DNA of 18,677 nucleotides from Calditrichia bacterium (lineage in GTDB: Bacteria > Calditrichota > Calditrichia > RBG-13-44-9). Made by a program: the position numbers and the translations under genes. Under the pieces are notes generated by a model. The model ran no database searches, was not told where the DNA came from, and saw nothing but the letters and a program-made list of their open reading frames with translations. This document shows positions 1 through 8,042 of the stretch, in pieces; position 1 is the first letter of the stretch, and every line of letters starts with the position of its first letter. The stretch is from assembly GCA_026991005.1 (NCBI GenBank), contig JALXCH010000325.1:1-18677 (forward strand), read 5' to 3'.

Positions 1-75
1 GTAAAGTAACAGGATGGGCAGAGCCAGAATGTGAGCAACAAAAAGAAGCAGTTTTTGTCGGAATCGTTTTTTCAT
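1..75 (-). CDS. N-terminus of an unidentified membrane or exported protein (partial)
   Basis: This is the first 25 codons of a minus-strand gene that runs out of the window. The frame starts with ATG and encodes MKKRFRQKLL followed by a long hydrophobic run (LLFVAHILALPILLLY). A basic start followed by a hydrophobic core fits a signal peptide or a first transmembrane helix. An in-frame stop lies five codons upstream of the ATG, so the start cannot move far. No strong ribosome site is visible. It lies downstream of rseC on the same strand, so the two could be co-transcribed. The family cannot be named from this fragment. Confidence 0.45.
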   Translation of the reverse strand, partial: MKKRFRQKLLLFVAHILALPILLLY

Positions 76-130
76 GAATTGTGAAGTTTTTAAATCCATC
101 AACAAGCGTCGCTACCGGCACCTAAAGTGT

Positions 131-376
131 TCATGGCAGGTAGGTACGTGTAATGCCAATAAACGGCTGGTGCAAATCCCGAAGCACAGTGTAAAAATTT
201 CCGGACAGGCCAAACTCTTTAAACACCGGATTGGTTGCATTCCGAAAAAACAACACCTCTTCTTTTCCAATCAAATCCGGAATCGCACCCTGCCTTGTTA
301 CAATCCGCGGTACGATTGATTCATTCCATTGCCACGGAAACTGCTCCCCCGGGGATGGGACAATTCGCCGTTCACC
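131..376 (-). CDS. Open frame without an ordinary start codon, possible small gene or remnant
   Basis: An 81-codon frame lies directly after rseC and ends with TGA at 133-131. It contains no ATG. The first GTG is about 40 codons in, and a TTG lies at 274-272. Yet its composition looks like protein: it includes PGEQFPWQWNESIVP early, FFRNATNPVFKEFGLSGN in the middle and ends PFIGITRTYLP. An ATT codon at 364-362 sits about 8 bases after GAGGTG at the end of rseC and could act as a rare infC-like start. The alternatives are a TTG start, a frameshift from the rseC end, or a decayed gene. I do not recognise the family. Confidence 0.35.
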   Translation of the reverse strand, partial: GERRIVPSPGEQFPWQWNESIVPRIVTRQGAIPDLIGKEEVLFFRNATNPVFKEFGLSGNFYTVLRDLHQPFIGITRTYLP

Positions 377-791
377 TCACCACCCGAACCACCCGGGCTT
401 TCTTCTTCAACCCCTGTTTTTGGAGATGCTTATCGTAAAAATGGATTCCCAGAAAGCTAATCCCGAATCCCAGCAATCCCCCGATAATTCCCTGATACAC
501 GGCATTCATGCCCGGTATGTCCACCAGGGCCGGGAAAAGATAATAGCCCGCCAGCAGCATTACCAGGGGGAGGAAAAAGAGCAAGACAGCCGATTTAATG
601 GCAAATCCCGGACTTACTTCAATATCCACCCGATCGCCCGGTGTGCACTCCACCGGCTGCTCCAACCGCATGACCGGGAAGTTGGCATTTTGCAAATTAC
701 ACAGGTTGCAATGCCCGCAGGAAGAGGAAGGCTGCATGCGCACTTCCAGACCGGTGCGATCTTTCTTTATGACAATCCCATGTTCAATCAT
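372..791 (-). CDS. rseC: RseC/MucC family inner-membrane protein
   Basis: The product is a 139-residue protein of the RseC family (SoxR-reducing / sigma-E positive regulator, Pfam RseC_MucC). The family arrangement is complete: a short N-terminal soluble part (IEHGIVI), a cysteine cluster SSSCGHCNLC (Cys25, Cys28, Cys31) with Cys49 after it, then two transmembrane helices at about residues 66-90 and 97-117, and a basic C-terminal tail. In known members the cysteines face the cytoplasm and the protein is linked to Rnf-type electron transport or to sigma-E control. Neither rnf nor rpoE genes are visible here, so the role is uncertain. It is transcribed divergently from the GWxTD gene. The ribosome site is weak (AGGA about 9 bases before ATG). 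Confidence 0.8.
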   Translation of the reverse strand: MIEHGIVIKKDRTGLEVRMQPSSSCGHCNLCNLQNANFPVMRLEQPVECTPGDRVDIEVSPGFAIKSAVLLFFLPLVMLLAGYYLFPALVDIPGMNAVYQGIIGGLLGFGISFLGIHFYDKHLQKQGLKKKARVVRVVR

Positions 792-994
792 TTTCGCACA
801 TCCTTTAGTTCACCATTCAAACGAAGCAATATAAATTTTGTGCCATGGTGATGCAAGCACATCGGAAATCAGCCACCGGAGAAGCGCCGGGGAACAGCTT
901 CGGGATGGAAGAAGGTACGCTATTCCCTGCCCACACAAACGGGCTTTTCCGGAAAATTTCCCACACCTTGCTTTGTTCCACCCCACAGCCTATA

Positions 995-1016
995 TTTCCA
1001 GAAAAATATCTGGAAA
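995..1016 (+). promoter_or_regulatory. Perfect inverted repeat abutting the GWxTD start codon
   Basis: The arms TTTCCAGA (995-1002) and TCTGGAAA (1009-1016) pair perfectly around the 6-base loop AAAATA, and the right arm ends one base before the ATG at 1018. The only Shine-Dalgarno-like bases (GGAAA) lie inside the right arm. The site could be a protein operator or an RNA hairpin that hides the ribosome site. Both readings are inference. Confidence 0.45.
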
Positions 1017-1017
1017 C

Positions 1018-2304
1018 ATGGGGTGTTGCCGCTTACATATTCTACCGTTCTTTCTCCTGCTCTTCCTGGTGCTGCATCCCCTTTTTGCCCAGCCTCCCCG
1101 GCATCCCCGGGGCGAACACCCCGATAAAGCACCGCTGTTCTTCCGTGCTTTTCCCGTAGCCCTCGGCAACAACCAGTACAAACTATATTTCTTCAGCGAC
1201 ATCATCTACGACTATCTCACCTTCATTAAAAAAGAAGATGGTTACCAGGCGCGTTTCCGGATGGAGGTGTATCTGGAGAACCAGAAAACCCATCGGGTGT
1301 ACTCGGCTTCCTGGAAGGATGAGGTGTTTGTAAAAGAATTTGCGGAAACCAACCGCCGAAACCGCTTCTTCCTCTCCTGCGATTCGGTAACCGTTCCGCC
1401 CGGGAAGTACAAATTGACGTATCTTTTCCGGGACCTCCAGGTGCACATTCAATTCAAAAAAATGTTTAAAGTGGATTTACCGAAGATTCAGGCGCTGCAT
1501 CCCTCTCCACCGTTGTGGTGTTTACCCGGGCAACTGGAAAATTGCCAGACGCTGCGCTTACCCTGTCGGCCTCAAGCCATCACTAAAGATTTGCCCTTTA
1601 ACACGCCCTTCCAGTTGCTGTTGATGGGGCACAAGCCGGCGGGCAGTACGCTATCGGTAACGGTTCAGGTGTGGAGCGAAAAGCAACCGCGCCAGGCGCC
1701 ACCTCTATTCCGGAAGGACACCACCACTTCCACCTCCGGAGCCTTTTTCAAGATACGAATCCCTTTACCCTCCCTGAGCTGGCAGGAGGGGAATTACCGC
1801 ATCCGGATTCATTACCGGGCGGGAGAAGCGGAGAAAACGCAAACAGCTGATTTCCGGGTGGTGTGGTTCCGAAGACCGCGCAGCCTGAACAACATCGATG
1901 AAGCCCTCAAACCGCTGGAACTTCTGCTGCCAAAGGACGAAATCAAAAAGCGGTTTTCGGGGAAAAAAGAAGAGAAGGTTCGGCAATTTATTGCTTACTG
2001 GAAGGAGAAAGATCCCACCCCGCACACGGCTTTCAACGAAGCGCTAACCGAATTTTACAGTCGTGTGGATACCGCCAACATGGAATGGGGCACTCCCCAG
2101 AAGCCGGGATGGAGAACCGACACCGGGCGGATTTTCGTACTTTACGGGCGCCCCGACGAAGTAGAAGACCACAGCCTGGATCCGCAAAATCGCTACATGG
2201 TGTGGATTTACCACACCCCGCAGGGGAAGCGGCGCTTCGTCTTCCAGGCACTGGACAAACGCCGAAAATACCGATTAATCCGGGAGGAAAAAGAACAGGA
2301 ATGA
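1018..2304 (+). CDS. Secreted GWxTD-domain protein
   Basis: I place the start at 1018, not at the upstream limit of the open frame (a TTG at 838). The ATG at 1018 begins a clear signal peptide, MGCCRLHILPFFLLLFLVL, with a likely cut after LFA, while the codons before it look non-coding. The mature protein has a beta-rich N-terminal part rich in Y/F/K/R. The C-terminal third carries the diagnostic motif GWRTD at residues 364-368, followed by GRIFVLYGRPDEVE and MVWIYH, which defines the GWxTD domain. That family occurs in FCB-type phyla and has no established biochemical role; it is exported and usually 400-500 residues long, as here (428). Its stop overlaps the next start (ATGA), so the downstream oxidoreductase is probably translationally coupled. 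Confidence 0.85.
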   Translation: MGCCRLHILPFFLLLFLVLHPLFAQPPRHPRGEHPDKAPLFFRAFPVALGNNQYKLYFFSDIIYDYLTFIKKEDGYQARFRMEVYLENQKTHRVYSASWKDEVFVKEFAETNRRNRFFLSCDSVTVPPGKYKLTYLFRDLQVHIQFKKMFKVDLPKIQALHPSPPLWCLPGQLENCQTLRLPCRPQAITKDLPFNTPFQLLLMGHKPAGSTLSVTVQVWSEKQPRQAPPLFRKDTTTSTSGAFFKIRIPLPSLSWQEGNYRIRIHYRAGEAEKTQTADFRVVWFRRPRSLNNIDEALKPLELLLPKDEIKKRFSGKKEEKVRQFIAYWKEKDPTPHTAFNEALTEFYSRVDTANMEWGTPQKPGWRTDTGRIFVLYGRPDEVEDHSLDPQNRYMVWIYHTPQGKRRFVFQALDKRRKYRLIREEKEQE

Positions 2305-3326
2305 GTTCCCAGAATCAGGTTGCCATTGGTGTGGTAGGTGTGGGTCATCTGGGACGATGGCATGTGCAGCAGCTCAGCCGGATTCCCACCGCCAGGCTGA
2401 TTGGGGTGTACGATATCGACTCCCGGCGAGCAGAGGAGGTTGCGCAGGAATTCCACACCCGGGCGTTTCCGGACTTCCCGTCGCTTTTAGCAGAAGTGGA
2501 AGCCCTCAGCATCGTTACTCCCACCACCACCCATTTTCAGTACGCTTTGCAGGCACTGCGGGCAGGCAAGCACGTATTTGTGGAAAAGCCCATCACCGAA
2601 ACCGTGGCACAGGGGGAAGAGCTTGTTCGTACCGCCCGGGCAGCGCAGCGCAAATTGCAGGTAGGGCACATCGAGCGCTTTAATCCGGCACTGCTGGCGC
2701 TGGAATCCATTTCTATTCATCCCCTTTTTATTGAATCGCACCGGCTGTCCACCTTCAATCCCCGGGGAACGGATGTGGCGGTGGTACTGGATTTAATGAT
2801 TCATGACATCGACCTCATCCTCAGCTTTGTGCACAGCCCGGTGCGGGAAATCCATGCCAGCGGAGTTTCTATTATCTCCGGAAGTGAGGACATCGCCAAC
2901 TGCCGCCTGGATTTCGAGAACGGTGCGGTGGCGAACGTGACTGCCAGCCGCATTTCCAATCGCAAGATGCGCAAAATGCGCTTCTTCCAGCCCAATGCCT
3001 ACATTTCTGTGGATTTTCTGGAAGGTTTCAGCGAAGTGTACGAGCTGGTTTCCTCCGACCGTCCGCTGCAGGGTGGCGACCTGACTTTTTCCCTGGGATT
3101 GTGGGGCGAAGGGAAACAGGCTCGAGAAATCCGCTACACCCGTTTCGAGAAGAAAGATGTGAATCCCCTGAACTACGAGTTGTCTCTGTTTCTGGATGCC
3201 ATATCGAACGACACCGAGCCAGCAGTAACGGGAGAGGCTGCCGTACGGGCGCTGCAGGTGGCGCAACAGATTCTGCAAAAAATTAACGAGCATGCGGAGC
3301 TGGTTAAAAAACACTGGAGGCTTTAG
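2301..3326 (+). CDS. Gfo/Idh/MocA family NAD(P)-dependent oxidoreductase, possibly sugar-nucleotide dehydrogenase
   Basis: The start is the ATG that overlaps the preceding stop as ATGA; this gives 341 residues, the usual family size. The N-terminal Rossmann fold shows GVVGVGHLG (residues 10-18), an acidic residue ending strand 2 (VYDID, 36-40), and the family EKP motif at 95-97. The C-terminal half has GHIERFNPA (122-130) and DLMIHDIDL (164-172), with His168 in the position of the catalytic histidine. The GHxERFNP plus RGTDVxVVLDLMIHDID pattern resembles members encoded in lipid A operons that oxidise the 3-hydroxyl of UDP-GlcNAc (GnnA type). No gnnB or lpx genes are visible here, so the substrate is an inference. 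The cytoplasmic location follows from the lack of a signal peptide. Confidence 0.85.
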   Translation: MSSQNQVAIGVVGVGHLGRWHVQQLSRIPTARLIGVYDIDSRRAEEVAQEFHTRAFPDFPSLLAEVEALSIVTPTTTHFQYALQALRAGKHVFVEKPITETVAQGEELVRTARAAQRKLQVGHIERFNPALLALESISIHPLFIESHRLSTFNPRGTDVAVVLDLMIHDIDLILSFVHSPVREIHASGVSIISGSEDIANCRLDFENGAVANVTASRISNRKMRKMRFFQPNAYISVDFLEGFSEVYELVSSDRPLQGGDLTFSLGLWGEGKQAREIRYTRFEKKDVNPLNYELSLFLDAISNDTEPAVTGEAAVRALQVAQQILQKINEHAELVKKHWRL

Positions 3327-3327
3327 A

Positions 3328-3900
3328 TTGGACATTCGGGAATTTTTCTTTAAATACCGCGGTTTTACTCCGGTTCCTTTTATTATCATTGCTTTGATTT
3401 TTGCCCGGCCCAGCGGGCAGTCCTTCCTCTGGGGACTCCTTTTGATGATAATTGGGGAAGGGGTGCGCATCTGGGGGGTGAGCCATGCCGGGGGCGCCAC
3501 TCGCACACGCAACGTCGGGGCACCGGAACTCATCACTAGCGGACCTTTTGGCTACGTGCGCAATCCCCTCTACATCGGAAACATGTTCATGTACACCGGC
3601 GCCGCAGTAATTGCCAACTTCTGGATGCCCTATCTGCTGTTCGTGGTGTGGGCATTTTTTGGATTCCAGTACTACCTGATTGTGAAATTGGAAGAGGAAA
3701 AACTCACGGAGATTTTCGGCAGCGAATATCAGGAATACCAGAAACAGGTACCGCGGTTCATTCCTCGCCTGCGTCGGGCACCTATCTCCCGGCAGCGCCC
3801 GGGCAACATCGCCGAAGCCATTCGCTCGGAAAAAAGCACCTTCATGAGCTTTGGCATTATTCTGCTCTTATTCTACATCCGCATGCGCTGGATGTCCTGA
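3328..3900 (+). CDS. Isoprenylcysteine carboxyl methyltransferase / PEMT-like membrane protein
   Basis: This is a small multi-pass membrane protein of the ICMT/PEMT superfamily. Motifs are GPFGYVRNPLYIGN (residues 72-85), the SAM-binding signature, and EEEKL with a following GSEYQEYQKQVPRFIPR (about 122-147). Hydrophobic segments lie at about 16-28, 32-51, 86-118 and near the C-terminus. I prefer a TTG start at 3328 because GGAGG sits 7 bases before it (3316-3320) and it begins just after the previous stop. The ATG at 3292 would overlap the upstream gene by 35 bases. The protein probably methylates a lipid or prenylated substrate; bacterial members are mostly uncharacterised. The last helix, after residue 170, is an addition to the minimal fold. 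It is third in the GWxTD operon. Confidence 0.8.
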   Translation: MDIREFFFKYRGFTPVPFIIIALIFARPSGQSFLWGLLLMIIGEGVRIWGVSHAGGATRTRNVGAPELITSGPFGYVRNPLYIGNMFMYTGAAVIANFWMPYLLFVVWAFFGFQYYLIVKLEEEKLTEIFGSEYQEYQKQVPRFIPRLRRAPISRQRPGNIAEAIRSEKSTFMSFGIILLLFYIRMRWMS

Positions 3901-3947
3901 CCATATTAATTGCAAAACGGGAAAATTAAAAGATAGAGGGCGAATTT

Positions 3948-5372
3948 ATGGAAACACGAATCCCCCGTAAAAACGAACCCATTTCCATCGAAAATGCCAG
4001 AGACCACATTGTGGGATACTATCGGCAGGTTCCTCTGCTGAGCGGAGAACTCCAGCAATACATCAATTTCGACAATGCGGCCAGTACGCCATCTTTAAAA
4101 CCGGTACTGGATACGGTGAACGAATTCATGGAATGGTACAGCAGCATCCACCGCGGTACGGGATTTAAATCGCAACTGGCTTCGGAGTTGTACGAAGAGG
4201 TGCGGGAGATTGTAGCGCAGCACGTGAATGTGGATCCCACCACCCATTCCATCATTTTCCTGAAAAATACCACCGAAGCCATCAATAAACTGGCGCATCG
4301 TTTGCCGGTGGGGGAAGATGAAGTGATTCTGGTGAGTATGATGGAACATCATTCCAACGACCTGCCCTGGCGCGCCAAAGGGAAGGTGGTGCACATCAAA
4401 GTGCTCCCCAACGGCCAGCTGGATGAGAACGATCTGCTGGCGAAACTGAAAGAATACCGGGGACGTATTGCCATGGTGAGCCTTACCGGGGCTTCGAACG
4501 TTACCGGCTGGGTGAACGATGTGAACCGTCTGGCGGCCATATGCCACGAGTACGGTACCCGGATTACGGTGGATGCTGCCCAGTTAGCACCCCACCGCGC
4601 CATCGATATGCGGGCGCAGGATGATCCGGGACACATCGATTTCCTGGCGTTTTCTGCCCACAAAATGTACGCCCCTTACGGCACCGGGGTACTAATTGGC
4701 GATCGGGAATTTTTTGAACAGGGAGCACCGGAGTACACCGGCGGCGGTACCATCAAAATTGTGTCGCTGGATCATCTGTACTGGGCGGATCCGCCGGAAA
4801 AGGACGAAGCGGGTACTCCCAACACCGTGGGCGTCGTTGCGCTGGGAAAGGTGCTGCTCACCTTAAACCAGATTGGGATGGACAGGCTGGCCGAGCACGA
4901 AATGGAACTCACCCATCACATGCTGAAAAAGATGCGGGAAATTCCCGGGGTGGAAATTTACGGCAGCAGCGATCCCGAAGTGCTGGAAAATCGGTTGGGG
5001 GTAATTACCTTTAATTTGAAGGGCATTCCGCACGCCCTCACTGCGGCCATTTTGAATTACGAAGGAGGTGTGGGAGTCCGCAACGGATGTTTCTGCGCCC
5101 ATCCTTACATTAAATTTTTAATGGGGATGGATGAACGGGAAGCCCTGAAGCTTGAAGAAGAGATTTTGAACAACGATCGTTCCCGGCTGCCCGGTGCGGT
5201 ACGGGCCAGTTTCGGCATGTACAACACCACCGAGGAAATCGACCAATTTATTGAAATATTGCAGAAAATTGCAGCAGGGGAATACCAGGGCAAATACGTG
5301 CTGGACAAATCCCGGGGCGAATACCATCCCGAAGGCTGGGAATATCGTTTTGGGGAGTATTTCCGCTGGTAA
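3948..5372 (+). CDS. Class V aminotransferase, cysteine desulfurase / selenocysteine lyase-like
   Basis: This 474-residue PLP enzyme has the SufS/CsdB-type layout: INFDNAASTPSL at 39-50, the EHHSN histidine near 134, VDAAQ at 208-212 with the cofactor-contacting Asp and Gln, and the PLP lysine at Lys239 in FSAHKMYAPYGTG. GTPNTVG follows near 289. The motif RNGCFCAHPY (378-387) places Cys383 where SufS carries its persulfide cysteine (RxGHHCAQ in classical members); Cys381 is an additional nearby cysteine. The enzyme probably acts on cysteine or a related thiol amino acid, but the motif differs enough from SufS that Fe-S assembly is not certain, and no suf/isc partner lies nearby. It starts 47 bases after the methyltransferase, with a purine-rich GATAGAGGG before the ATG, and ends the four-gene plus-strand group. 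Confidence 0.85.
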   Translation: METRIPRKNEPISIENARDHIVGYYRQVPLLSGELQQYINFDNAASTPSLKPVLDTVNEFMEWYSSIHRGTGFKSQLASELYEEVREIVAQHVNVDPTTHSIIFLKNTTEAINKLAHRLPVGEDEVILVSMMEHHSNDLPWRAKGKVVHIKVLPNGQLDENDLLAKLKEYRGRIAMVSLTGASNVTGWVNDVNRLAAICHEYGTRITVDAAQLAPHRAIDMRAQDDPGHIDFLAFSAHKMYAPYGTGVLIGDREFFEQGAPEYTGGGTIKIVSLDHLYWADPPEKDEAGTPNTVGVVALGKVLLTLNQIGMDRLAEHEMELTHHMLKKMREIPGVEIYGSSDPEVLENRLGVITFNLKGIPHALTAAILNYEGGVGVRNGCFCAHPYIKFLMGMDEREALKLEEEILNNDRSRLPGAVRASFGMYNTTEEIDQFIEILQKIAAGEYQGKYVLDKSRGEYHPEGWEYRFGEYFRW

Positions 5373-5380
5373 ATCCCCGG

Positions 5381-5463
5381 CAATCCCGGAGTAGCCCTTA
5401 ACGGAACACCGGCAGGTTTTTTCTACCCCACAAAAAGATCCGGGATTGCTCAACGAGCTTTTT
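5381..5463. other. Long-armed inverted repeat and weak hairpin between convergent genes
   Basis: CAATCCCGGA at 5381-5390 pairs perfectly with TCCGGGATTG at 5439-5448, separated by 48 bases. Directly after it, GCTC-AAC-GAGC (5448-5458) is followed by TTTTT. The site lies between two convergent genes and may terminate the plus-strand operon, but the 4-bp stem is short and the pairing of the long arms is only one possible reading. The rest of the 226-base gap shows no further signal except a direct repeat of GAGCATTTTCC at 5504 and 5537. Confidence 0.35.
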
Positions 5464-5598
5464 GCTCCCTCTTGAAAACCTTCCGGGGGAAAGATGCGAC
5501 CACGAGCATTTTCCGGAGGTGGTTTCCCCATCCCCGGAGCATTTTCCCTCCTCGTAGAAAAATCTCACACTCATTTTCACCAGGTCGCTTTTGCGACT

Positions 5599-7800
5599 TC
5601 AGCGATCATCCGCCAGAATTTGCCGAAGCATTTCCTCCACCCCGGTGGTTGGCAAATTACACTGGAAATTCTGGCACACGTAAGCGGTGCTTTTCCCGTT
5701 CACCGGGTGCAAACTTGCTGTAAATGGCGCCAGTTCATTTAACAGAGATTCCGTTTGGGGCGATTTGTACAGAATAACCGATTCCGGAAGGTACAATTGG
5801 CGCAGCTGCTGCACCATAGGATTTTCCAGAGGCGCGTGCACCGGATCCACTACCACCACCTCCAGCCCGGGGCTGTAAGCAAACTCCAGTGCCATAAGCC
5901 AGAAGGCATGGAAGGTGGGAGAATGCCGAATTGGGTCGGCAAACACCTGGAAGCACTGGTTTGCCCGTTCCTCGTAATGGGAATCACCCGTCAGGCGTGC
6001 CAGCCGCAGCAGGTTGTATGCCATTACCGCATTTCCCGAAGGGATTGCTCCATCCGCCGATTCTTTTTTGCGCACAAGTAAATCCTCTCCAAAATCGCTG
6101 GTAAAATAAAATCCGCCGGATTGGGCGTCCCAGAAGTGCTCCTCGGTGCGTTGCACCAGCAGCAGGGCTTTTTTCAGAAACTCCGGATTCCCGGTGGCCT
6201 CATACAGTTCCACCAGACCCCAGAGAAGAAAGGCATAATCGTCCAGATACCCCGGAATCGCCGTTTCTCCCTCTCGATACCGGTGATACAGGATGGGGTC
6301 TTTCCATTGGTTTGCCCAGAGGAACGAAGCGGCTTTTTGTGCCAACTCCAGGTAAGAGGGCTGTTCTAAGGCCCATCCTGCGCGTGCCAGGGCGGCAATC
6401 ATCAACCCGTTCCAATCGGTCAGGATTTTGTCATCTCGCAGGGGAGGAACCCGTTTTTGGCGCGCACGAAACAACCGCTGGCGCACGTCTTCCAGCCTGC
6501 GCTGGAATTCCGACAGCGAGAGGCCCAGTTCCCCAACTAACTGCTCCGGCAATTTCTCCGGATAAAGGATATTGGCACCCGGCTGCATCCCGCCCGCTTC
6601 CGGATGAAAATTCCCGGTGGGCGATAGGTGAAACACCCGAATGGCAAATTCCAGCAAACTATCGGGCAAAACTTGCCGGATTTCTTCCAGAGTCCACAGA
6701 TAAAATTTCCCTTCTTCCCCTTCGCTGTCGGCATCTTCCGCTGAATAAAAGCCACCATCGGGATGCAGCAAATTCCGCTGGATGTATTCTACCAATTCCT
6801 GTACGGTGGAGGCATAAAACGCATGGCGGGTTAGCTGGAAGGCTTCAGTGTACGCCAGCAGGTGCAGAGCCTGGTCGTAGAGCATTTTCTCGAAATGAGG
6901 CACCAGCCAGCGCGCATCTGTGGAATAACGGTGGAAACCTCCACCCAGTTGGTCGTAAATTCCTCCCAGGCGCATCCGGGTTAAGGTGGTTTCGGCCATT
7001 TCCTGGGCTTGGGAGTCTGCGTGTGCCCGCCCGTACCGAAGTAAAAATATGAGATTGTGAGGGGAAGGAAATTTGGGTGCTTTCCCGAATCCACCCCAGC
7101 GGGAATCGTAACTGCGGACAAACTGCTGGTAGGCCTGTTCCAGAAAAGCGGGCTGGAGGGGTTCTTTCGAGCGAGGGATTCCCTCTTTTTGCAGAAACTG
7201 CACCACCTCGTTAGCGCCCTGCAAGAGCTTTTCCCGATCCGTTTGCCACAGCTTTTTCACCCGGGGAATTAATTCCAGCAGTCCGATACGACCAAATCGG
7301 CTTTCCCGGGGAATGTAAGTGGCGGCAAAAAAAGGCTTTTTATCCGGCGTCAGGAAAATGGTTAAGGGCCATCCGCCGCTGCCCGTCATCAACTGGCACA
7401 CCGTCATATAAACTGCGTCAATATCCGGACGCTCCTCCCGATCCACCTTAATACACACAAATGTTTCATTCAGCAACCGGGCTACTTCCGGGTCCTCGAA
7501 CGACTCCTTTTCCATTACATGGCACCAGTGGCAGGTGCTATACCCAATGGAGAGGAAAATGGGTTTATCTTCCCGGCGGGCTTTCTCGAATGCCTCTTCC
7601 CCCCAGGGATACCAATCCACGGGATTGTGGGCATGTTGCAACAGATAGGGACTTTTTTCGTGTATTAAATGATTGCTCATTTTTTTCCGGGACATGAAGA
7701 ATCCTCCTTTCGGGAAGGGGAGAATTCCCGCAAGCAGAAATAGTGCGGTCAGAATTCCCGCTCCCACAAACCATTTATTTAAATTTCGGGGTAATCGCAT
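5599..7800 (-). CDS. Thioredoxin-domain protein of the SSP411/YyaL family (DUF255)
   Basis: The product is up to 733 residues. The N-terminal thioredoxin-like domain (about residues 41-200) opens with [20 protein letters not shown] and holds the redox-type motif CHWC at 90-93. [21 protein letters not shown] follows, as expected for this family. The remainder is a long alpha/alpha-barrel region like those of N-acylglucosamine 2-epimerase-type enzymes, with [27 protein letters not shown] and [13 protein letters not shown]. It ends with the family pattern AYVCQNFQC. Members are widespread in bacteria and animals but have no settled function. Two starts compete. ATG 7800 adds a basic, hydrophobic N-terminus ([21 protein letters not shown]) and has AAGGA 5 bases before it. 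ATG 7695 has a perfect AGGAGG 7 bases before it and would give a 698-residue cytoplasmic form. Confidence 0.85.
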   Translation of the reverse strand: MRLPRNLNKWFVGAGILTALFLLAGILPFPKGGFFMSRKKMSNHLIHEKSPYLLQHAHNPVDWYPWGEEAFEKARREDKPIFLSIGYSTCHWCHVMEKESFEDPEVARLLNETFVCIKVDREERPDIDAVYMTVCQLMTGSGGWPLTIFLTPDKKPFFAATYIPRESRFGRIGLLELIPRVKKLWQTDREKLLQGANEVVQFLQKEGIPRSKEPLQPAFLEQAYQQFVRSYDSRWGGFGKAPKFPSPHNLIFLLRYGRAHADSQAQEMAETTLTRMRLGGIYDQLGGGFHRYSTDARWLVPHFEKMLYDQALHLLAYTEAFQLTRHAFYASTVQELVEYIQRNLLHPDGGFYSAEDADSEGEEGKFYLWTLEEIRQVLPDSLLEFAIRVFHLSPTGNFHPEAGGMQPGANILYPEKLPEQLVGELGLSLSEFQRRLEDVRQRLFRARQKRVPPLRDDKILTDWNGLMIAALARAGWALEQPSYLELAQKAASFLWANQWKDPILYHRYREGETAIPGYLDDYAFLLWGLVELYEATGNPEFLKKALLLVQRTEEHFWDAQSGGFYFTSDFGEDLLVRKKESADGAIPSGNAVMAYNLLRLARLTGDSHYEERANQCFQVFADPIRHSPTFHAFWLMALEFAYSPGLEVVVVDPVHAPLENPMVQQLRQLYLPESVILYKSPQTESLLNELAPFTASLHPVNGKSTAYVCQNFQCNLPTTGVEEMLRQILADDR
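7703..7708 (-). promoter_or_regulatory. Strong internal ribosome site of the thioredoxin-domain gene
   Basis: On the minus strand AGGAGG lies 7 bases before the ATG at 7695, inside the longer frame that starts at 7800. It is the best ribosome site of this gene and would give a form without the hydrophobic N-terminus. Confidence 0.55.
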
Positions 7801-7814
7801 TGCTTTCCTTCATC

Positions 7815-7827
7815 TTACACCGTGTAA
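7815..7827. promoter_or_regulatory. Operator-like dyad upstream of the thioredoxin-domain gene
   Basis: TTACAC and GTGTAA are perfect inverted arms around a single base. The dyad lies 15 bases before the longer ATG at 7800, a usual place for a repressor or activator site. No regulator gene is nearby, and the site could be chance. Confidence 0.3.
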
Positions 7828-7898
7828 AATAGCGAAAGTTTTCCGGGATTAAAACCAATTAATCGGGATTTAAATCAGCGCCTGCCCGGAGCGGGGTA

Positions 7899-7968
7899 CT
7901 CAGCATGACACACGGCACCTCCCTCCTGTCATTCTGAGGAGCCCCGCAACGCGGGGCGACGAAGAATC
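7899..7968 (+). repeat. Dispersed repeat copy A with strong hairpin
   Basis: This is a 70-base unit running from CTCAGCATGACACAC through CTGTCATTCTGAGGAG to GACGAAGAATC. Its core, GCCCCGC-AAC-GCGGGGC (7941-7957), is a perfect 7-bp stem with a 3-base loop. It matches copy D at 8874-8943 with 7 differences in 70 (about 90% identity). The end motifs TCATTC and GAAGAATC resemble intergenic repeats known from many bacterial phyla. Confidence 0.8.
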
Positions 7969-7994
7969 TCATCTTTTCATTTCTCCATCAGGAG

Positions 7995-8034
7995 GAGATT
8001 CTTCATTCGCATCTGGCGAGATGAAGAATGACAG
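7995..8034 (-). repeat. Dispersed repeat, inverted copy
   Basis: The stretch reads GAGATTCTTCATTC at its left and ATGAAGAATGACAG at its right on the plus strand. Its reverse complement begins CTGTCATTCTTC and ends GAAGAATCTC, so it is the same repeat type as copy A in opposite orientation, with a different and shorter middle. The two ends are also partly complementary to each other. Confidence 0.65.
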
Positions 8035-8042
8035 AAACACTT

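Noticed and set aside
231..851. 206-codon plus-strand frame over rseC
   Set aside because: It is antisense to rseC, which shows clear family motifs and membrane segments; the plus-strand product is low-complexity and without domain signals.
838..1017. Sixty-codon N-terminal extension of the GWxTD gene
   Set aside because: It begins with TTG, reads as non-coding, and would place the obvious signal peptide in the middle of the protein.
2793..3536. 247-codon minus-strand frame
   Set aside because: It is antisense to the oxidoreductase and methyltransferase genes, which carry intact motifs.
6312..7052. 246-codon plus-strand frame
   Set aside because: It is antisense to the SSP411-type gene; the translation is rich in P, R and G and has no recognisable domain.
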